A stretch of DNA of 64,000 nt. It comes from Epiperipatus broadwayi. Lineage: Eukaryota > Onychophora > Udeonychophora > Euonychophora > Peripatidae. The position numbers and the translations under genes were made by a program. The stretch's first letter is position 1. Every line of letters starts with the position of its first letter. Below, piece after piece: positions 12,253-25,599 of this stretch. The stretch is from assembly GCA_028023455.1 (NCBI GenBank), contig JAQFVV010012573.1, positions 186,001 through 250,000 on the forward strand. The letters are read 5' to 3'. The notes beneath the pieces are model-generated. The model made no database searches and was not told where the DNA came from. It was given only the letters and a program-made list of their open reading frames with translations.

Positions 12253-14154
12253 AATATTCACAATTCTCATAACAAGCATGGCATGATCAAAAAATTGATA
12301 CCAATTATTTTTATCTTGACATTGAACTACTAAAACTGATTAAACATAATGTAGTTAAAATATCAAAAATCTACATAAAATATTAAAATTAATTTAGAAA
12401 AAATATAATAGGCCAGTCTCTCAAGCAGACAGAATCCAAAATTATGCTGTACCGGAAAATACTTTGTATTGCACTTAATACTTGCCAGCAATTAATACTT
12501 GGCATTGTCATTATTAAAAAAAATGTGGAAAATATACTCAAACTTTTTTAATGTGCCACAGAATCAATTTACCTTTATTAAAAAATATAAAACACTATAA
12601 AAAATATAGAAATAAATTTGCATTCTTAAATGCTATCATAAAATATTTTGTATTTGCTACTGCTAATTTATATAATATCAATATTGCTATGTGAAGCATA
12701 TCCATATCTATCTGGATTTATGCAAAATATTTTATTAACTTTCACAGCAGAACAAGACCAACTCTGGAAAATTCTATCATATTAAACCATAAAATTAAAT
12801 TACCCAGGAGTTCTATTATATTCCTCCAAATTTATAGGCATTTCTTTAATTGATTTTGCTTCTGACTACTCAAATTCATTAACCATTTCTGTTATCCACA
12901 TCAATAATTCCAGTGCTTGAATCAATTATATAATTTGGTTATCTTCAACTTCAACAAAATTTAAATTTTATTAGTTATGGTTATCATTATATCAGAATAG
13001 TAGACACTATACCATTACTACAAACATTTTTATTTATTTCATTATTTGAAAATATCAGCTTTGTTCTATTGGCATTCAGTAATTTCTCAAACATAATATC
13101 TAAATTTTCCAGTTTTTTTAATCATAACAAATATTAAAATCTACTATTTCCCTTCATAGATATGACCTAAATGGCTTCTCTTATCAGGAACACATTGAAG
13201 GAACCTGTAGAACATCAAAAAATTTGGTAACTAGCCTTTTACTCCTAAAATAGGGCATATATATAAAATGAATTCTAATTTCTTATATATTATAAATGAG
13301 AAAAGAATTTTAATATCTGTTTGATACATATTTGGAACTTCTCAAATGACAATTCTAGAGAATATATATAACTTTGTCTTAAAATATTGATAGAGTACAC
13401 AAAAATGTGGAAAAAAATTGTTTCAATCTCTTAACTATTAATTAAGTCTTTCAATGATCCTTAATTTTTTGATATTCAGTATTAAAAAAATTACACAATA
13501 TTAACATTTGCTACTTCAAATAATTAAGCTCCAATTGAAACAAGTAATCTGTATGTAGTTCTGTTATAAGAAAGCAATTTATAGTTGAAGATGAAATCTC
13601 AACTATGTAAATAGAAAACTTTAAATACCTATATTAATTTGGAAAACAAATATATGCAGAAAAGACTATTTTATTATATTTTGTGCAGAAATTCTGTATG
13701 TTGTCCAATATAAAACATTTTCCACAAAAAAATCTTTTTATTACCTATCATTCCAACATTTAGTTTGGCTTTTTAAAAAAAAAAAATAATAATTAATTTG
13801 TTAATGTCAAGATATCTTTCAAATTGAAAATATGGTCATACATACATATTTGAAAAGTTCTCAAAAAACTTTTAATTTAGTAATTTCTAATATATTCAAA
13901 TTTTCATTGAGTAATATTAAATCTGGAAAACAAGAATAAAATTAGTAATATAAAACATTAACATAAAAAAAATATTTGTTACTTTAAAAGTAATATGAAC
14001 TAACATAATCTAGATAATTATTTTTTGAACCAAGATAATATGATCACAGCTTATTTTTTAACAGATTTTCTTCAAATATGCTTATGCACACATATAATTA
14101 CAAAACAAAAATCAAATACAAATATAATGAAAATATTGCTCAAAATTTATTTAC
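12253..14154. other. AT-rich stretch with weak coding-like segment
   Basis: No gene is supported. On the minus strand between about 13220 and 12730 there are short stretches that read like helical repeat protein (for example LKKLENLDIMFEKLLNAN and LEEYNRTPG) separated by stops and frame changes. They may be a relic of a host-derived or transposon protein and are listed among the findings. The remainder is A/T-rich filler, presumably PEX5 intron. Confidence 0.4.
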
Positions 14155-14218
14155 TTTATATGGATCGGTGAGCTCTTCAAAATCTGCCAGCCAAGGATGT
14201 TCACCTGCAGTATCTTCC
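14155..14218 (-). CDS. PEX5: PEX5 coding exon (HPWL exon), partial gene
   Basis: A 64-bp exon of the PTS1 peroxisomal import receptor. It begins after the acceptor CATCATAG and ends at the donor AAA/GTAAAT. One leading base completes a lysine codon begun in exon 41111-41244, then come 21 codons: EDTAGEHPWLADFEEL and TDPYK. The HPWL(A/S)D(F/Y) word is a hallmark of PEX5 just before its TPR domain and is also a WxxxF-type motif of the kind that binds PEX14/PEX13. The phase match to the previous exon across a 26.9-kb intron is exact. The following TPR exons were not found between here and base 1. Confidence 0.88.
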
Positions 14219-14759
14219 CTATGATGTAATACATATTTTTATATACATATGCAAACACATAAAAACAAAAATAATTGTAATTTGAAAGATATGATCATTA
14301 TTAATAATCATTCCAAAACTATATTAAAAAATTATAATTTAAATATATAAAACAATACTTACATTATTATTACTAGTTATACTATATGAATGTTTTAAAT
14401 GACCATTATCAATTTTCAAAAAAATAATAAAATACATAAAAAAAACACGAAAAATTAATTTAACACATGCAGCTGAAAATATTGAAATATAAATGGTAAT
14501 AAATTACCATGAAATAATCTAGTTAAAATTTGCAGCTATGATGTAACTAAGACAAAAACTAATTAAAATTGATAATACATAGTGAAACCATGTCATCTAG
14601 TAATAACCATAATATATGTCTGAACCACTTCAAAATGACTAAAACAAATACTATTATTATTATTAGATCATGTAGTTTCAACTTACCCTATCAATTTTAT
14701 CTAGATTATTACATGAAAATTATTTATATTTCAATGATAAAATCTTTGAATTAATATAT

Positions 14760-15680
14760 TAGCAATTTTCTTCCCATCTCACACATTTATGCCATCTAGT
14801 GTAAGCTTTAGTAATAAATAGATGTCAGATAGTAGTGTTTAATAAATCCTTATTCAGTGCTATCCTATCCAAATATTTCCAAATTTATTTTTAGCATATG
14901 ACATTTATTAGTGAGGAGCTTTTGGATTTTTGAACAGTTCATTTGAATTTTCTGGATCTAATGCCTCTAGTAGCCACTTTTTACTTATCTGTTATACTAT
15001 CAAGCTACCAGCCCAAATTATAAAACTTGTATATTTTTCAATCCAAGTCAATTTGCTTGCAAAGTTATATACATCTGAATCCAGTTCAGTTTCTATATAT
15101 TATAGTGATCTCAGTTTTTTAATAACATTGGGCACCATTGTTATTTGGCTAGAATTAATATTTAGCCAATAAGATATCCACCTACAAACATCTCACGATT
15201 TTTGCTTACACATTTGCTATCTGTTAGCAGATTTCTTCAAATCTCACTACATTTGTGTCACTTAGTGTAAGTTTTAGTAATCAATAGAAGTCAGATAAAG
15301 TAAATCCTTATCTAGTGCTATCCTATGCAAATATCCCAGATTACTTTAGCTTATGGTTTTCATCAGTGAGGACCTTTTATTATAAAAGTTAATTGGCTTG
15401 GATTGAAAATATTTAGTTTTTTTAAAATTTGGGCTAGTAGTTTGATAGTATAACAAAAAAGGAATAAGTATTTATTAGATGAAAGATGCAGTAGATCTAA
15501 AAAATCCAAAAGTTCTTCACTGATGAAAGCCATATTTAGAAACTAATCTGGGGATATTTGTAAAAAATAGCACAGATTAAGAATTTATTACACACTGTTA
15601 TCTGGCGTCTAAATTGGGGAAAAAATGCTGATAGGATAGCAAAATGTGTCAGCAAAGACCATATGATGTTTTGTAGATCA
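14760..15680. repeat. Diverged foldback repeat (family F)
   Basis: This matches, with many differences, the repeat family dissected at 42775-45042 and 60325-62600. Shared words include CATCAGTGAGGA, GATCTAATGC, CAATCCAAG plus CAATTTGCTTG, and CAGTTCAGTTTCTATA. Two roughly direct segments (from about 14770 and 15220) are followed by an inverted segment (about 15390-15660), so the region folds back on itself. No coding sequence. Confidence 0.6.
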
Positions 15681-15823
15681 TGTGATGTCTTACTAGTTTA
15701 AAGTAATATATGTTATATATTTGAAATATTAAAAATACAACAGAAATTTCTGTGTATTTATAAAGATAAATTTCTGTTATCCTTTTAATATTTCATCTAC
15801 AAAGTTGGTGAAAATGTAAATAA

Positions 15824-16095
15824 AATAGTTTTTAGGTTAAACCGTGGGTGTTAGTTTTGATTAATTCCCAACATTTCGACAAAATAGCATCCACATTGTC
15901 AAGGTGAACTTTTTTAAAAAAAAACCCCGTTAGATCTCAAATAGTAACGAGATTCTTTACCTCGCACTCCATCTCATTACTATTTCAAATCTAACAGTTT
16001 TTATTTGAAAAGTTAGCCTTGATATGGCAGATGATATCTCCTAGAAATGTTGGGAATTAATTAAAACTAACACATGGTTTAATCCAAAAACTATT
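15824..16095. mobile_element. 272-bp foldback MITE-like element
   Basis: The whole unit is an imperfect palindrome. The outer arms run from AATAGTTTTTAGGTTAAACC at the left, matching the complement of the right end at 16095. The inner part (GTTAGAT...AATAGTAACGAGAT) pairs with its own inverted copy near 15960-16000. The shared word GGGAATTAATTAAAACTAAC appears inverted in both arms. There is no ORF. It is probably a non-autonomous DNA element; I could not fix the target duplication. Confidence 0.75.
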
Positions 16096-18240
16096 ATATA
16101 TATTGTACCGAACCAAAACTCCCCTGCGGATTTCCTAATCCTAATCTTGCACTGAGCATGAAGTGAACAAGATTTAACAGGAAAAGAAATGGATACCAAT
16201 TTAGCCGATTATCTATACTCATGTATATTGGTACTTCCAGCTAAACTGATAGAAAGAGTGGATTGACAGGACTCTTCCAGTTAAAAACACCCTTTAGTTG
16301 ATATCTTATTTAAATGCCCGAATATTTAGAACAATGGCAAGTACACACCTTTGAAAAATCTATTTACAAAATAGACCTTTGCGCGCCACTTCTAGAAAAG
16401 AATAAAAAAAAGAATTTTTCCCCCTCCCAGAAGGATGTGCAATACCATATGTCCAGCGAAACATGAGAATAAGATTCAACACCCCGGTAGAGCGATATCC
16501 CTTTGTGGCTAGCTCAGTCACTCTACATCTAGGGTCTTCAAATGGGTAAGTTAAATGATTATTACAGGTACGTGGTTGATAAGGAAAGAATACATTTTTA
16601 TCAATATAAATAATAATACGAAACCGAAACAAGTTTAATACTATGATTAACTATTTATTTAATCCCAAATACCCACCACCGTTTCATACTAATGATGATA
16701 TAATAAAAAGAATACTAAATAATTAATGATTACAAACCCATAAATATATTTTTGATGCTTTTAGATATATAAATACAATTTAAATGATTACGAAAATAGA
16801 TAAACCCCTAAGGCTATTTACAATAAGATACTTCATAAAGAATGGAAGTGGTCTGAGCCCCTTTTACCCAGTAGAAATAAATTCTCCTTTGTGTGATTTG
16901 CTATACAGATATGAGATTCTTGGTCATACAGGCATACGCTTTTACCGATGACTTTAAAACCTTTTTTTTTTTTATATATAGATAAATTCCTATACATGTA
17001 TATACGTACGGCACAATTATACACTTATTACTATTTTAAATATAAAGTTATTAGAGGACTTGCTTACAGGGAATCTATAATAGATCGATCCCTTCTTGCA
17101 CCATCATGAGGTGCCGCAGTGACAAAAAAAAAAAAAATTAAAAAGGATATACGGTTAAATACATTTTTTTTTTTAGATATTCAACATGAGATATCGTATT
17201 TACCGAATATTATAAGCGTATGTGCGCATATATACACATGTATATTTATATATGATGAATTTCAGGAATAACAACAAGAGCAAAACGTATAGCAACAACA
17301 ACAACAACAACAAAAAAAAAGAATCTCATTGCAATCTTTGTTGAAAATATTGGAATTTAAAATAGAAAAATTGACTCAAAAGATTTAAGTAAAAGCTTTA
17401 TCATATATGCCCGTAATAACCGCAAATTCAATATACATATGCGAGAGACTCTCTCTTTTTTTTCTAAATGAGTAATAATAATAACAAAAAAATAATAATA
17501 TATTTAATCGGAAATATCAAAGTTAATTATTTCAATATTAATAAAATCTCTTAAAATAAACCGATGTCTGCGTCTTCATTCTTCTCCTCTGGGCTCTGAG
17601 TGGGCTTCAAGTCAACTGGTTGTGTAGTGAGGATTTCATTTATTTAGTAAGGCAGCGTTTGTCATCATCGTGGGCGGCTGGAACTGGCGTGGTCACATCT
17701 TGGCGGCTTGGGACAGAGAAAGGGCGGTGCACCGGCTGGTTGTCTACCCCACGGTCATTTTACTGGACTCACTGGTAGATTGCTTCATATTTTCCTCTGT
17801 TTGTATATGATAATAAATTTTATCAAATGTTCATTTTTCTATCTTGACTAGTTTATTAAATTCTTAAGAAATCAAGAGTTCTTAAAAGAACTATATAATG
17901 GATTTCTTAGAAAATGTCAGCAGCGGTCTAGTCCATAAATTTATCTCTAAGTTGCTAGATGATTGAAAATCTCTGGAGCCAAAGTAGTGAACGACTTGAA
18001 TGCCCCAGAAAGAAAAAAAAAAAATCCCCCAGCACTATCAATCCCACTAATAAAACCCAATTCAGATATCACTCTGAGAAGAATGAATCAGCCAATCCTT
18101 TTAATTTACCTTATCACTTAGATTATAAACATTCCTCTATATCTCTCCGATCAAATTCTACATTTTTAAGTTTGACAATGGTTTCCATCTTGAATAACCC
18201 AGACCACTTGCTTACGAAATAAATTCAAAAGAATTTTTTA
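16096..18240. other. Unassigned, less AT-rich intronic stretch
   Basis: Contains a comparatively GC-rich island at about 17560-17790 and scattered short open frames, none with a recognisable protein or splice context. It could be an old LTR or a non-coding exon, but I see no duplicated partner in the window. Confidence 0.35.
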
Positions 18241-21200
18241 AAAAGATAACAGTTTAATTATAGCATTATCAAACCTTTTGCTTTTGATCAGATTTTTGCA
18301 AAAGCAATTAACATTTTTTTTTTTCTTATGGAATAAAATTACAATCTTTAGAAAATTAAAAAAAATATACAAGTATATTAGAAAATAAAAAAGCAAATAC
18401 ATATAATGACATATCATAAAAAATATACAAAAAGGAAAAACAAAAACAACACATGAGTTTATTATGCAATATTTTGTATGTCAATTTCATATTACTTTAA
18501 ATTGGTGTGTGTGGGTATTTTAATGCTCAGACCAACTTCCATTGGATTAATATAGCACGTTTATCTAGTTGTTGTGCCTAATATACAAATCTATATATGT
18601 ATCTGCTGTAATATTCTTTACAGCAGATTTTGTGCAAGGCCATTTGATAATGCCTGGCACAATATATATAAAAGAAAATCAATAACTTCAGTTAATTGTA
18701 CCAATAAAAACACTGCGATAATTAAGAATACTTAATATATAAAAAATAAATTACCAAAAAAAAAAAAGAGAGAGAATTATTTGTATTAAAAACTTTTATC
18801 TAGTCCTTTTCCAGAGAAGAAAACAGTCTATTTTCATTAAATGGTATAGTGAAAACTTGATTATATTAGATAATTCAAGGGATAATCTTTTTCTTTTTTT
18901 GACTTTTTACAAATTCAAAATTTTTTAATTAATATTAATATTTAGTCATTATTGAAATGTAGAGAAATATTTATAAACAGCCAAGAATAAAATAAAAATA
19001 TAATTGTAATAAACAGCAACCACTATTCTCTCTATTGCATTACATATATTAAAAAATGCTAAAATTACAACAAAATAATTATCTAAATGCACTAACAAAC
19101 ATATGTATTAATATGGTTATCTTCATATCAGGAAAATACAAAAAAAAAAAAAAATCCTGCATATGCTTGTTTATAAATTTTAATGGCAAAATCGATTTAC
19201 TGGTATAATCATTACTTTTCATTTAATATTTCTACTAAATTTATATTATTTTTCTAATATAGAACTAATATAATCAGTTTTGTGCAATAGTAGGTATATG
19301 CTGACTGATGCACATTCATATATAAGGTGCAATATCCCAATAATTTACTCGCAGAGAAATGGATAATCAAAGTTTGGAAGTATAAAATATAAAATACTTT
19401 GAAATAAATAAAATATTAAATATTATCAGAATAATATAAGCAATGGGTATAAAAGTTGATTATTTATAATTTCAAATTATATAAACAGAAAAATTACAAA
19501 TATTTTAATTAAGAACTATAATTATTATTAAAATATCTAGGCAATAACAGAAATGCCATTCAACAATTAGCCTTGATAGAATTAGTGTAACTTTTACATT
19601 ATGACTCAAGACTTTTAAATATTACTAAAGCTAAATAAATATAATGACAATCTGATAATGATAATTTATCATCATAATATTAGCCTAAAAACGATTTACT
19701 CGCTGACGAAGAAGCTTCCAAATAAACAAAACAAATTTCGCTTAAAACTATTAAATGGGCCAAGCGCTTTCGAGGTTTGCCCTCATATTCATGGCCGACG
19801 AAAGTAATAAATCTTTACATAGTGTTATTAAATAACAAATATGCAAATGTAAATGCAAATCAGTTTGACCATTTTTTTGAAATGGAAAAACACGTGTCGC
19901 GTCTATTGATAGAATAGTTGTCGCAAACAATAAAGTACGCCTCTTTGATCTTTCTTTTACAGTCGTTGGTTTCAGGGCATAATATTAATATTTATATAAG
20001 AATTAATAGAAATAAGTATAAGAGAACAAAATAAATATTGACAATTGATTACAGATCTTAATCGAATTTCTAAACAATGATAAATTATAGAACATGAATA
20101 ATAAAATATTAACATACTAGATTTATTCACAAACTATATTATTAATATAAGTTTTGAGGCTTGAATTTAGTTATATTTTATTATAATATTTTTTTCTCGT
20201 CTTCTATTTCTCCATTCTTCAATATATTTTGGCTATGATATTTAGCTGAAATTATTTTAGTGATGGTATAACAATTCAAAAATTAAAGAATGGGTGATAA
20301 TGATTATTAAGAAGGATGATAGATATCACCTTCACATAGGAAACCATCATCACAAAAAAGTTTAGAAGAATATTCTAAATAAACTTACTCCTGTTATTGA
20401 ATATTTATCAAAAAATTTCATACCTAAAGGTAGATTAATAAGGCATATCAACATTGATTTATCATAAACTGATATCATATATGCAAAGAGAAAAATTATC
20501 TGACAACGTAAGCAAAATCAATCTGACTTCCTTACTGATAAGATGAAATATTTCTTTTCCAACAATTCTAGACTAGTTAGTTTTATTTTTAAAAATATAA
20601 ATAAATCAGCAATATCTATAGTTTCTAAATAATTGCAGGCATTTCCCAATGCTACTCATTTTCAAAAGTACTGTCCACACACACATTTATCTGTCCTTAT
20701 GTGACTATAATCTTACAGTATTTATCAGCCTGTTCTTGGACTACAGGTGTTAGCTATAATGTATTAATATTTTGTTACTAACCAAAACTTTTCAATATTC
20801 ATTTAATTGAACACTTCTTAAATTATTCAACTAGCTAATTAATTATCTTTCAAATGCCATTATTCCATGACATTCCAATATATTCAAAGGTTACAAAATT
20901 AGCTTTCAGTTTAATAAGAAAAAATAAATTCCATGATACTACTTCCAAGTTAAGATCCATTAAAAAAAAAATACAATAAAAAAGATTACAAATGCCATAG
21001 TATCATCTGGGGTGTAAAATTATATATACGACTGAAATAAATAAAAAGATTTCTATTAAAAAATTCTCATAAAATCAAAGAAGAATCCAATGGTTTGACT
21101 TTAGTGAAGGTTAAACTAATTGAGCAGTTCCTAGAAATAAAGACCATTTACAAAATATGTTATGATTCTTTATCAAAATTTCATATCAGCATTTTTCAAG

Positions 21201-21879
21201 ATCTTGAATTAATAAATTCAGTTAAAACCTCTTTTCTCTTTAATTGGAAGGTTAATTATTTAAATATTAGAAACAAATTAAATTAGAATAATATATAGAA
21301 ACTAATTTGACATGGCTTTACTAAAGTTGCCTTGTAACTCATTAGTGCAAAAGGTGGATTGTTGCATTCAATTTGTATAAAATTTTTGGAGTTAGGCTGC
21401 TTACCAATTTGCTTTTTTAAAATTATCACAGAAATAGATTTTTTAAAAAATATCATTTTTTTCATATAGACAAGTGCCCATATATATCAATGTGGTTTTC
21501 AGTGAAATTAGTATCAAGTTGTTTTTTAAAAAAAAAAGAAAGTCAACTATACTTTATTAAAATTTTTGTGACTAATAAAATACAAGTACATATTTAAAGC
21601 TGAAACTTGAAATTCTATCTCACAGATTAACAATTTTTGATGATCACTTTAACAGGTATAAAATCTCACTGTTAGAGTACAATGTAAACTAGGACTACAC
21701 AAAATATTTTTCCTTTAGAAATTATTTCGATTATTTTGACATACATATAATGAATACAGAATATCTTTAAAAACAGTTGTTAAATGCCTGAGATAAAGTC
21801 CAAGAATAATATCAAACAAGTCAGAAACTTTGCCTGGCTTTATAAATGTATTGATTATCTATTTGAATCACCATAAATT
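18241..21879. other. AT-rich non-coding stretch
   Basis: Nothing recognisable beyond homopolymers and a 10-bp-arm hairpin at about 18603-18628 (TCTGCTGTAA with its inverse). Slightly GC-richer sequence at 19680-19980 matches nothing else here. Presumably PEX5 intron. Confidence 0.4.
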
Positions 21880-23300
21880 ATCGTTTAAAATCATAATTTT
21901 TCTGATCACTACTATCTCTTTTCCATATTATTCCAGAAAATTTATCCATTCGTTACTTATAATCTCTTTTTACATCTTTATCATCTCTTAAAATCCAGAG
22001 TTATCCGTTTATTATTATGTCTTCTAGCAACATATTCTCAATTCTGATTTAATTTCTTAAATCTTTCAATGAAATAAGTAATATCTGTTTTTTTCCTCAC
22101 CTATGTATTTTATATCAATCCTTTCTTGTTATTCCTCAATAGAGATCTCTCCATAGTTTGTTGAATAGTCTGAGATCAAGTTAAATTGTTCTTCTATTAA
22201 GTATCTATCCAATTCTCAGATTCATAAGTATTTGTGAAATATATTGAAATCCCCCCCCCCCCAAAAAAAAAACATATAGGCATATTATTTGTACCAAAAA
22301 CACTTGCCTCAAATTTACTATATATTTTTTTATTAATAATCTGGCCAAAGCATTTTTAGTTATATTCTTTCTAATTCAATTCTATAAACCTCAATTTTCT
22401 CTCATTTTGAAAAATCTTTTAATATTATTTTACTTTTTTTAAGCATTTATCACTAGTTCTACTTCATTTAATAACTCATATTTCCTGATTCTAAAATATT
22501 ATTCACAAAACAACTACATCATTTATGAAATATAGAAGACTTAAGAAATCTCTATTTGTTTTTAATCTTCCCATTTTAAACTATGAAATAATATAAAACT
22601 GCTGTAAAAAATTTGAGAAATGAAATCATTCTACTGTTGGACTTAGTAAACATTCTTAAGAATTTGCCAATATCCTGGGTCTAGGCGTTGATATTTTTAA
22701 GCTTTTCTTACCCAATAATGCTTATAAAATTAAATGGTTTTTCCTAATCTACAAATTTAAATCATAATGGCAATGTCTATTCATTGGTCTTTTCTTTAAC
22801 TTCTTTTAATACTTCTATGTGATATATTGTGCTATAACCACTTTTTAATTCAGCTTGATCTTTTGGTTGGTTCGAATCAAAAGTTTTCAATAGAAGAACT
22901 GCAATGGCCCTGTATAAAAAAAAAAACTGCTAGAAGCTGAAAACTAAAATCATAGCATATATCTTTGCAAATAATTTCTTCTCTTCAATTTTTAAAAAAT
23001 ATCTATAATAATTCCATCATTATCTGAAGCTTTTCCATTCTTCATATATTTAATTACATATCTCTCGTCTTCATTTAAAATAACTGGAACTTTAAAAGAA
23101 TGTTTTTTTTTTCTTTATAATCAAAAAATTCTTCCATAAATCATTCTGGGTTTTTTTTTTTTTACATTCTTAATGCTGAAACAAATTTCCTTCAAAGATA
23201 ATGTTTTATATTTTTGAGACATTTGTTATAACTTTTTTCCAAACTATTTTACACAATTCCAGATATTAAATTCTTCTAAATGAATTTTTATTAAATATTT
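21880..23300 (-). mobile_element. RTE LINE relic, RT to C-terminus
   Basis: Read on the minus strand this matches the reference RTE element in order. Near 23080-23010 it gives NEDERYVIKYMKNGKASDND (RT fingers). Near 22870-22800 it gives the NQPKDQAELKSGYSTIYHI block, then a decayed palm. Near 22220-22160 it gives a YESENWILNRR word equivalent to YGSETWTLNRR. Stops are frequent, and C and A homopolymers at 22251-22272 interrupt it. It lies just beyond the left LTR of the gypsy element. Confidence 0.75.
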
Positions 23301-23663
23301 GATATTATATCTTTTTTTTCATATATCATCTTGTCACAATTAAAAATGTGCAAGTAAGATGCTTTTTTGCACCAACTATCTGTGTAACAATTCTTTGTAC
23401 TGTTATCAGTTATCTCTTTAATGATTTTATTTAAGCTGCCCAAAACTTAATCTACTCTTACTTTATTGCTTTTATATATGTATATTAGATCAAGTTATTA
23501 TTGTATTTTTTTATCTAATAGATAATTATAATATAATTGACTTTTAGTTTTGATAAAGCCTGCTAGTCAGTCTGATGTGTAGTCTTATGACTACTGCATT
23601 TGTGATAAAGATGGTCAGACAGCAGAAATAATTTTAACACATGAAAATTGTGTAACTAAGACA

Positions 23664-24275
23664 TGATGTTATTTGCCAACGAGTTAACGTTGATAAAGTA
23701 AAATTAACAACACTTCACATATAATAACATAATAAATAATAATGCTTATATAGATTAGAATTAAGTCACAAAAACATGGCTATAGAAGTACTAAATCATA
23801 ATAAAGCTGATATGGCATGTAAATGTCCCTAGGTCTACTTTGGAACTCTCAGTGTTGGAATACACTGGGTACACATTCATAGTCCTCTTGAACACTGAGC
23901 CTCATAGTTTCCTTGTGATTTTTTTATCCTTTTTCAGTCCAATCCCAGGTAGCAACACTATAATCACGGAAAGTTCTAGATCACTAATTATTAATAATGC
24001 TGTTGAATTTTTGCAACAGGAACCAATGATTAATTATCAGCTTAATTTATCTCTATTTTGGTTTATTCTTTTAGTCACAAATATTTACTATAATGGAAAT
24101 GATTATCTCAGCAGAAATATTTTTACTTTAATTAAAAACATGTATAACTTTCTTTTTATTTTTTGTTTTCATAATTTAGTTCATTTATTTAAATCACATA
24201 TAACACTTATTTCAAATTTAGCACAATTTACTATTTCTAATTCGTCACATATTATTTACATTCTTCTAAGTTTCA
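23664..24275 (-). repeat. Gypsy 3' LTR
   Basis: Paired with 29278-29937. Both begin TGATGTTATTTG and share the blocks AACAACACTTCA, TAAATGYCCCTAGGT, AGGTAGCAACACTA and TTCTAGATCACTAATTA in the same order. The right boundary is placed at a CA dinucleotide and is approximate. The open frame at 23840-24280 is LTR sequence, not a gene. Confidence 0.75.
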
Positions 24276-24429
24276 TGTAGTCTTTAAGATAACTTGGCTT
24301 CTAGTTAATTCTTTGGGATTGACACAGGAGTGTATTCTTGTCAACCCTAAAGACTTACTTGTTTACTTCCATTAAATTCGATTACAACAACTAGTTTAGA
24401 ATCTCTGCCACAGTAGTACTTCCGGCTCG

Positions 24430-25260
24430 ATCAATTTTTCTTTATGATACCTGACATAATTTACATGTTTTTGCATGGCTTTCCTGTTTGTCTTGATGAT
24501 TATTATTTATTTGATTGATATTTTTTGAGTATGCATTTTACCTAGTATTTTCCGAAACCATCTATTATCCAGACTTTTTCTCCTTTGGCATTACACCTTT
24601 CTGTGTTGTTGCTTTTGCCACACTCAAATGTTTCATCTAATAATAGCTTTGTGCAGATTTTCCATCCAACATCATCTCAGCTGGAAATTTACAAGTTCCA
24701 CACAATGGCATACTATGCTGATATAGCAGAGTAAACACAAAGTTTCTTGGATATTTACTTTAACATTTGTACTGCCTTTTCTGCAATGCTATTCCCTATT
24801 GCTTTGTTAGCCGAAAGGTCAGCGCAGCCGCCTTGCAAGCAAGCAGTGGGTTGCAGACGGTTGTTGCTGGTTTGACTCCTGGACGATGCTTATGACATAT
24901 GGAAAAAAAAAAAACAACAACTAATGCTATTATCTGACACCAATGTTTCAGAAAAACCATGGAAAAATTTCTCTAAGTTTTTCAATTATTTCTTTAGTAT
25001 TAGTATTCTCAATAATTCTATACTCTGTCTATTTTGAGAATGCATTAATCATCACCGATAAAAATGCAGCCATACAACAGTCCAGCTTGATCAATATGAA
25101 TACAGCTCACAGATTTTCTGATTAGAGGCCAAGCAATATAATTTCTCTCTGAAATGTTTGCAGTCAGCATTTGAATTCCTCTATCTCAGCATTGATTCAG
25201 GACTACCATACATAACTATGACCAAGTGCTTTAACTCATATTATATCAAGATGATTTCAA
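24430..25260 (-). pseudogene. Gypsy integrase remnant
   Basis: On the minus strand the integrase core reads VHIDQAGLLYG (about 25104-25070), then a decayed strand, then LVSDN at about 24950-24930, corresponding to the family's usual VSDNG word around the second catalytic aspartate. The SINE interrupts here. Beyond it the frame continues with SIAEKAVQMLK and then PAEMMLDGKSAQS, matching the C-terminal part of the core. Multiple stops and frame changes make it non-functional. The tail of RNase H (NHADALLRVP, at about 25572-25543) precedes it in the element's own direction. Confidence 0.75.
24794..24922 (+). mobile_element. tRNA-derived SINE, copy 1
   Basis: The unit shows a polymerase III A-box-like GTTAGCCGAAAGGTCAGCG and a B-box-like GGTTTGACTCC, followed by a short unique tail ATGACATATGG and an A-run. 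It is flanked by the 9-bp direct repeat AATGCTATT (24785-24793 and 24923-24931), the target-site duplication of an insertion into the gypsy integrase. A second copy is at 50363-50476. Confidence 0.85.
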
Positions 25261-25599
25261 TAAATCTGCTGGAAAAAAACCTAATGACTACCACTACTTA
25301 GTATTTACATCCAATAACCATTAACATACATTCCTTATTTAGTCTTTCTCTTATGCTTCATATACCTTTATGAAGTATCTCGATCTGACTTATAGGTCAG
25401 CCTCTGCCAATCCACTTAACATTTTATAATCGTGATCAACTTTTGTCCCACCCGCTATCTATTCCACTCCATAACACTCTATTATTCCAATTATCTATGT
25501 GATTAATGGTTGCCTCATTTGCCTCTGCTCGCCAACTTAATTGGGACTCTCAACAGTGCATCTGCGTGATTAATGGTATTTCTTTTTTTTTAAAAATTT

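Noticed and set aside
16360-16632. A 90-residue minus-strand frame with mixed composition.
   Set aside because: No recognisable domain, no splice sites placing it in PEX5, and no second copy in the window. It is a chance frame in a less AT-rich patch.
22251-22272. C12 followed by A-run, and similar long homopolymers elsewhere (27235-27244, 39037-39053, 58111-58125), as regulatory elements.
   Set aside because: Such runs are common in AT-rich repeats and are also prone to sequencing error; nothing ties them to a gene.
23840-24280. A 146-residue plus-strand frame.
   Set aside because: It lies in the 3' LTR of the minus-strand gypsy element. The equivalent frame in the other LTR is broken, so it is not a conserved gene.
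24794-24922. A functional tRNA gene, because of A- and B-box-like sequences.
   Set aside because: The anticodon arm and acceptor stem do not fold into a standard cloverleaf, a non-tRNA tail and A-run follow, and target duplications flank it. It is a SINE.
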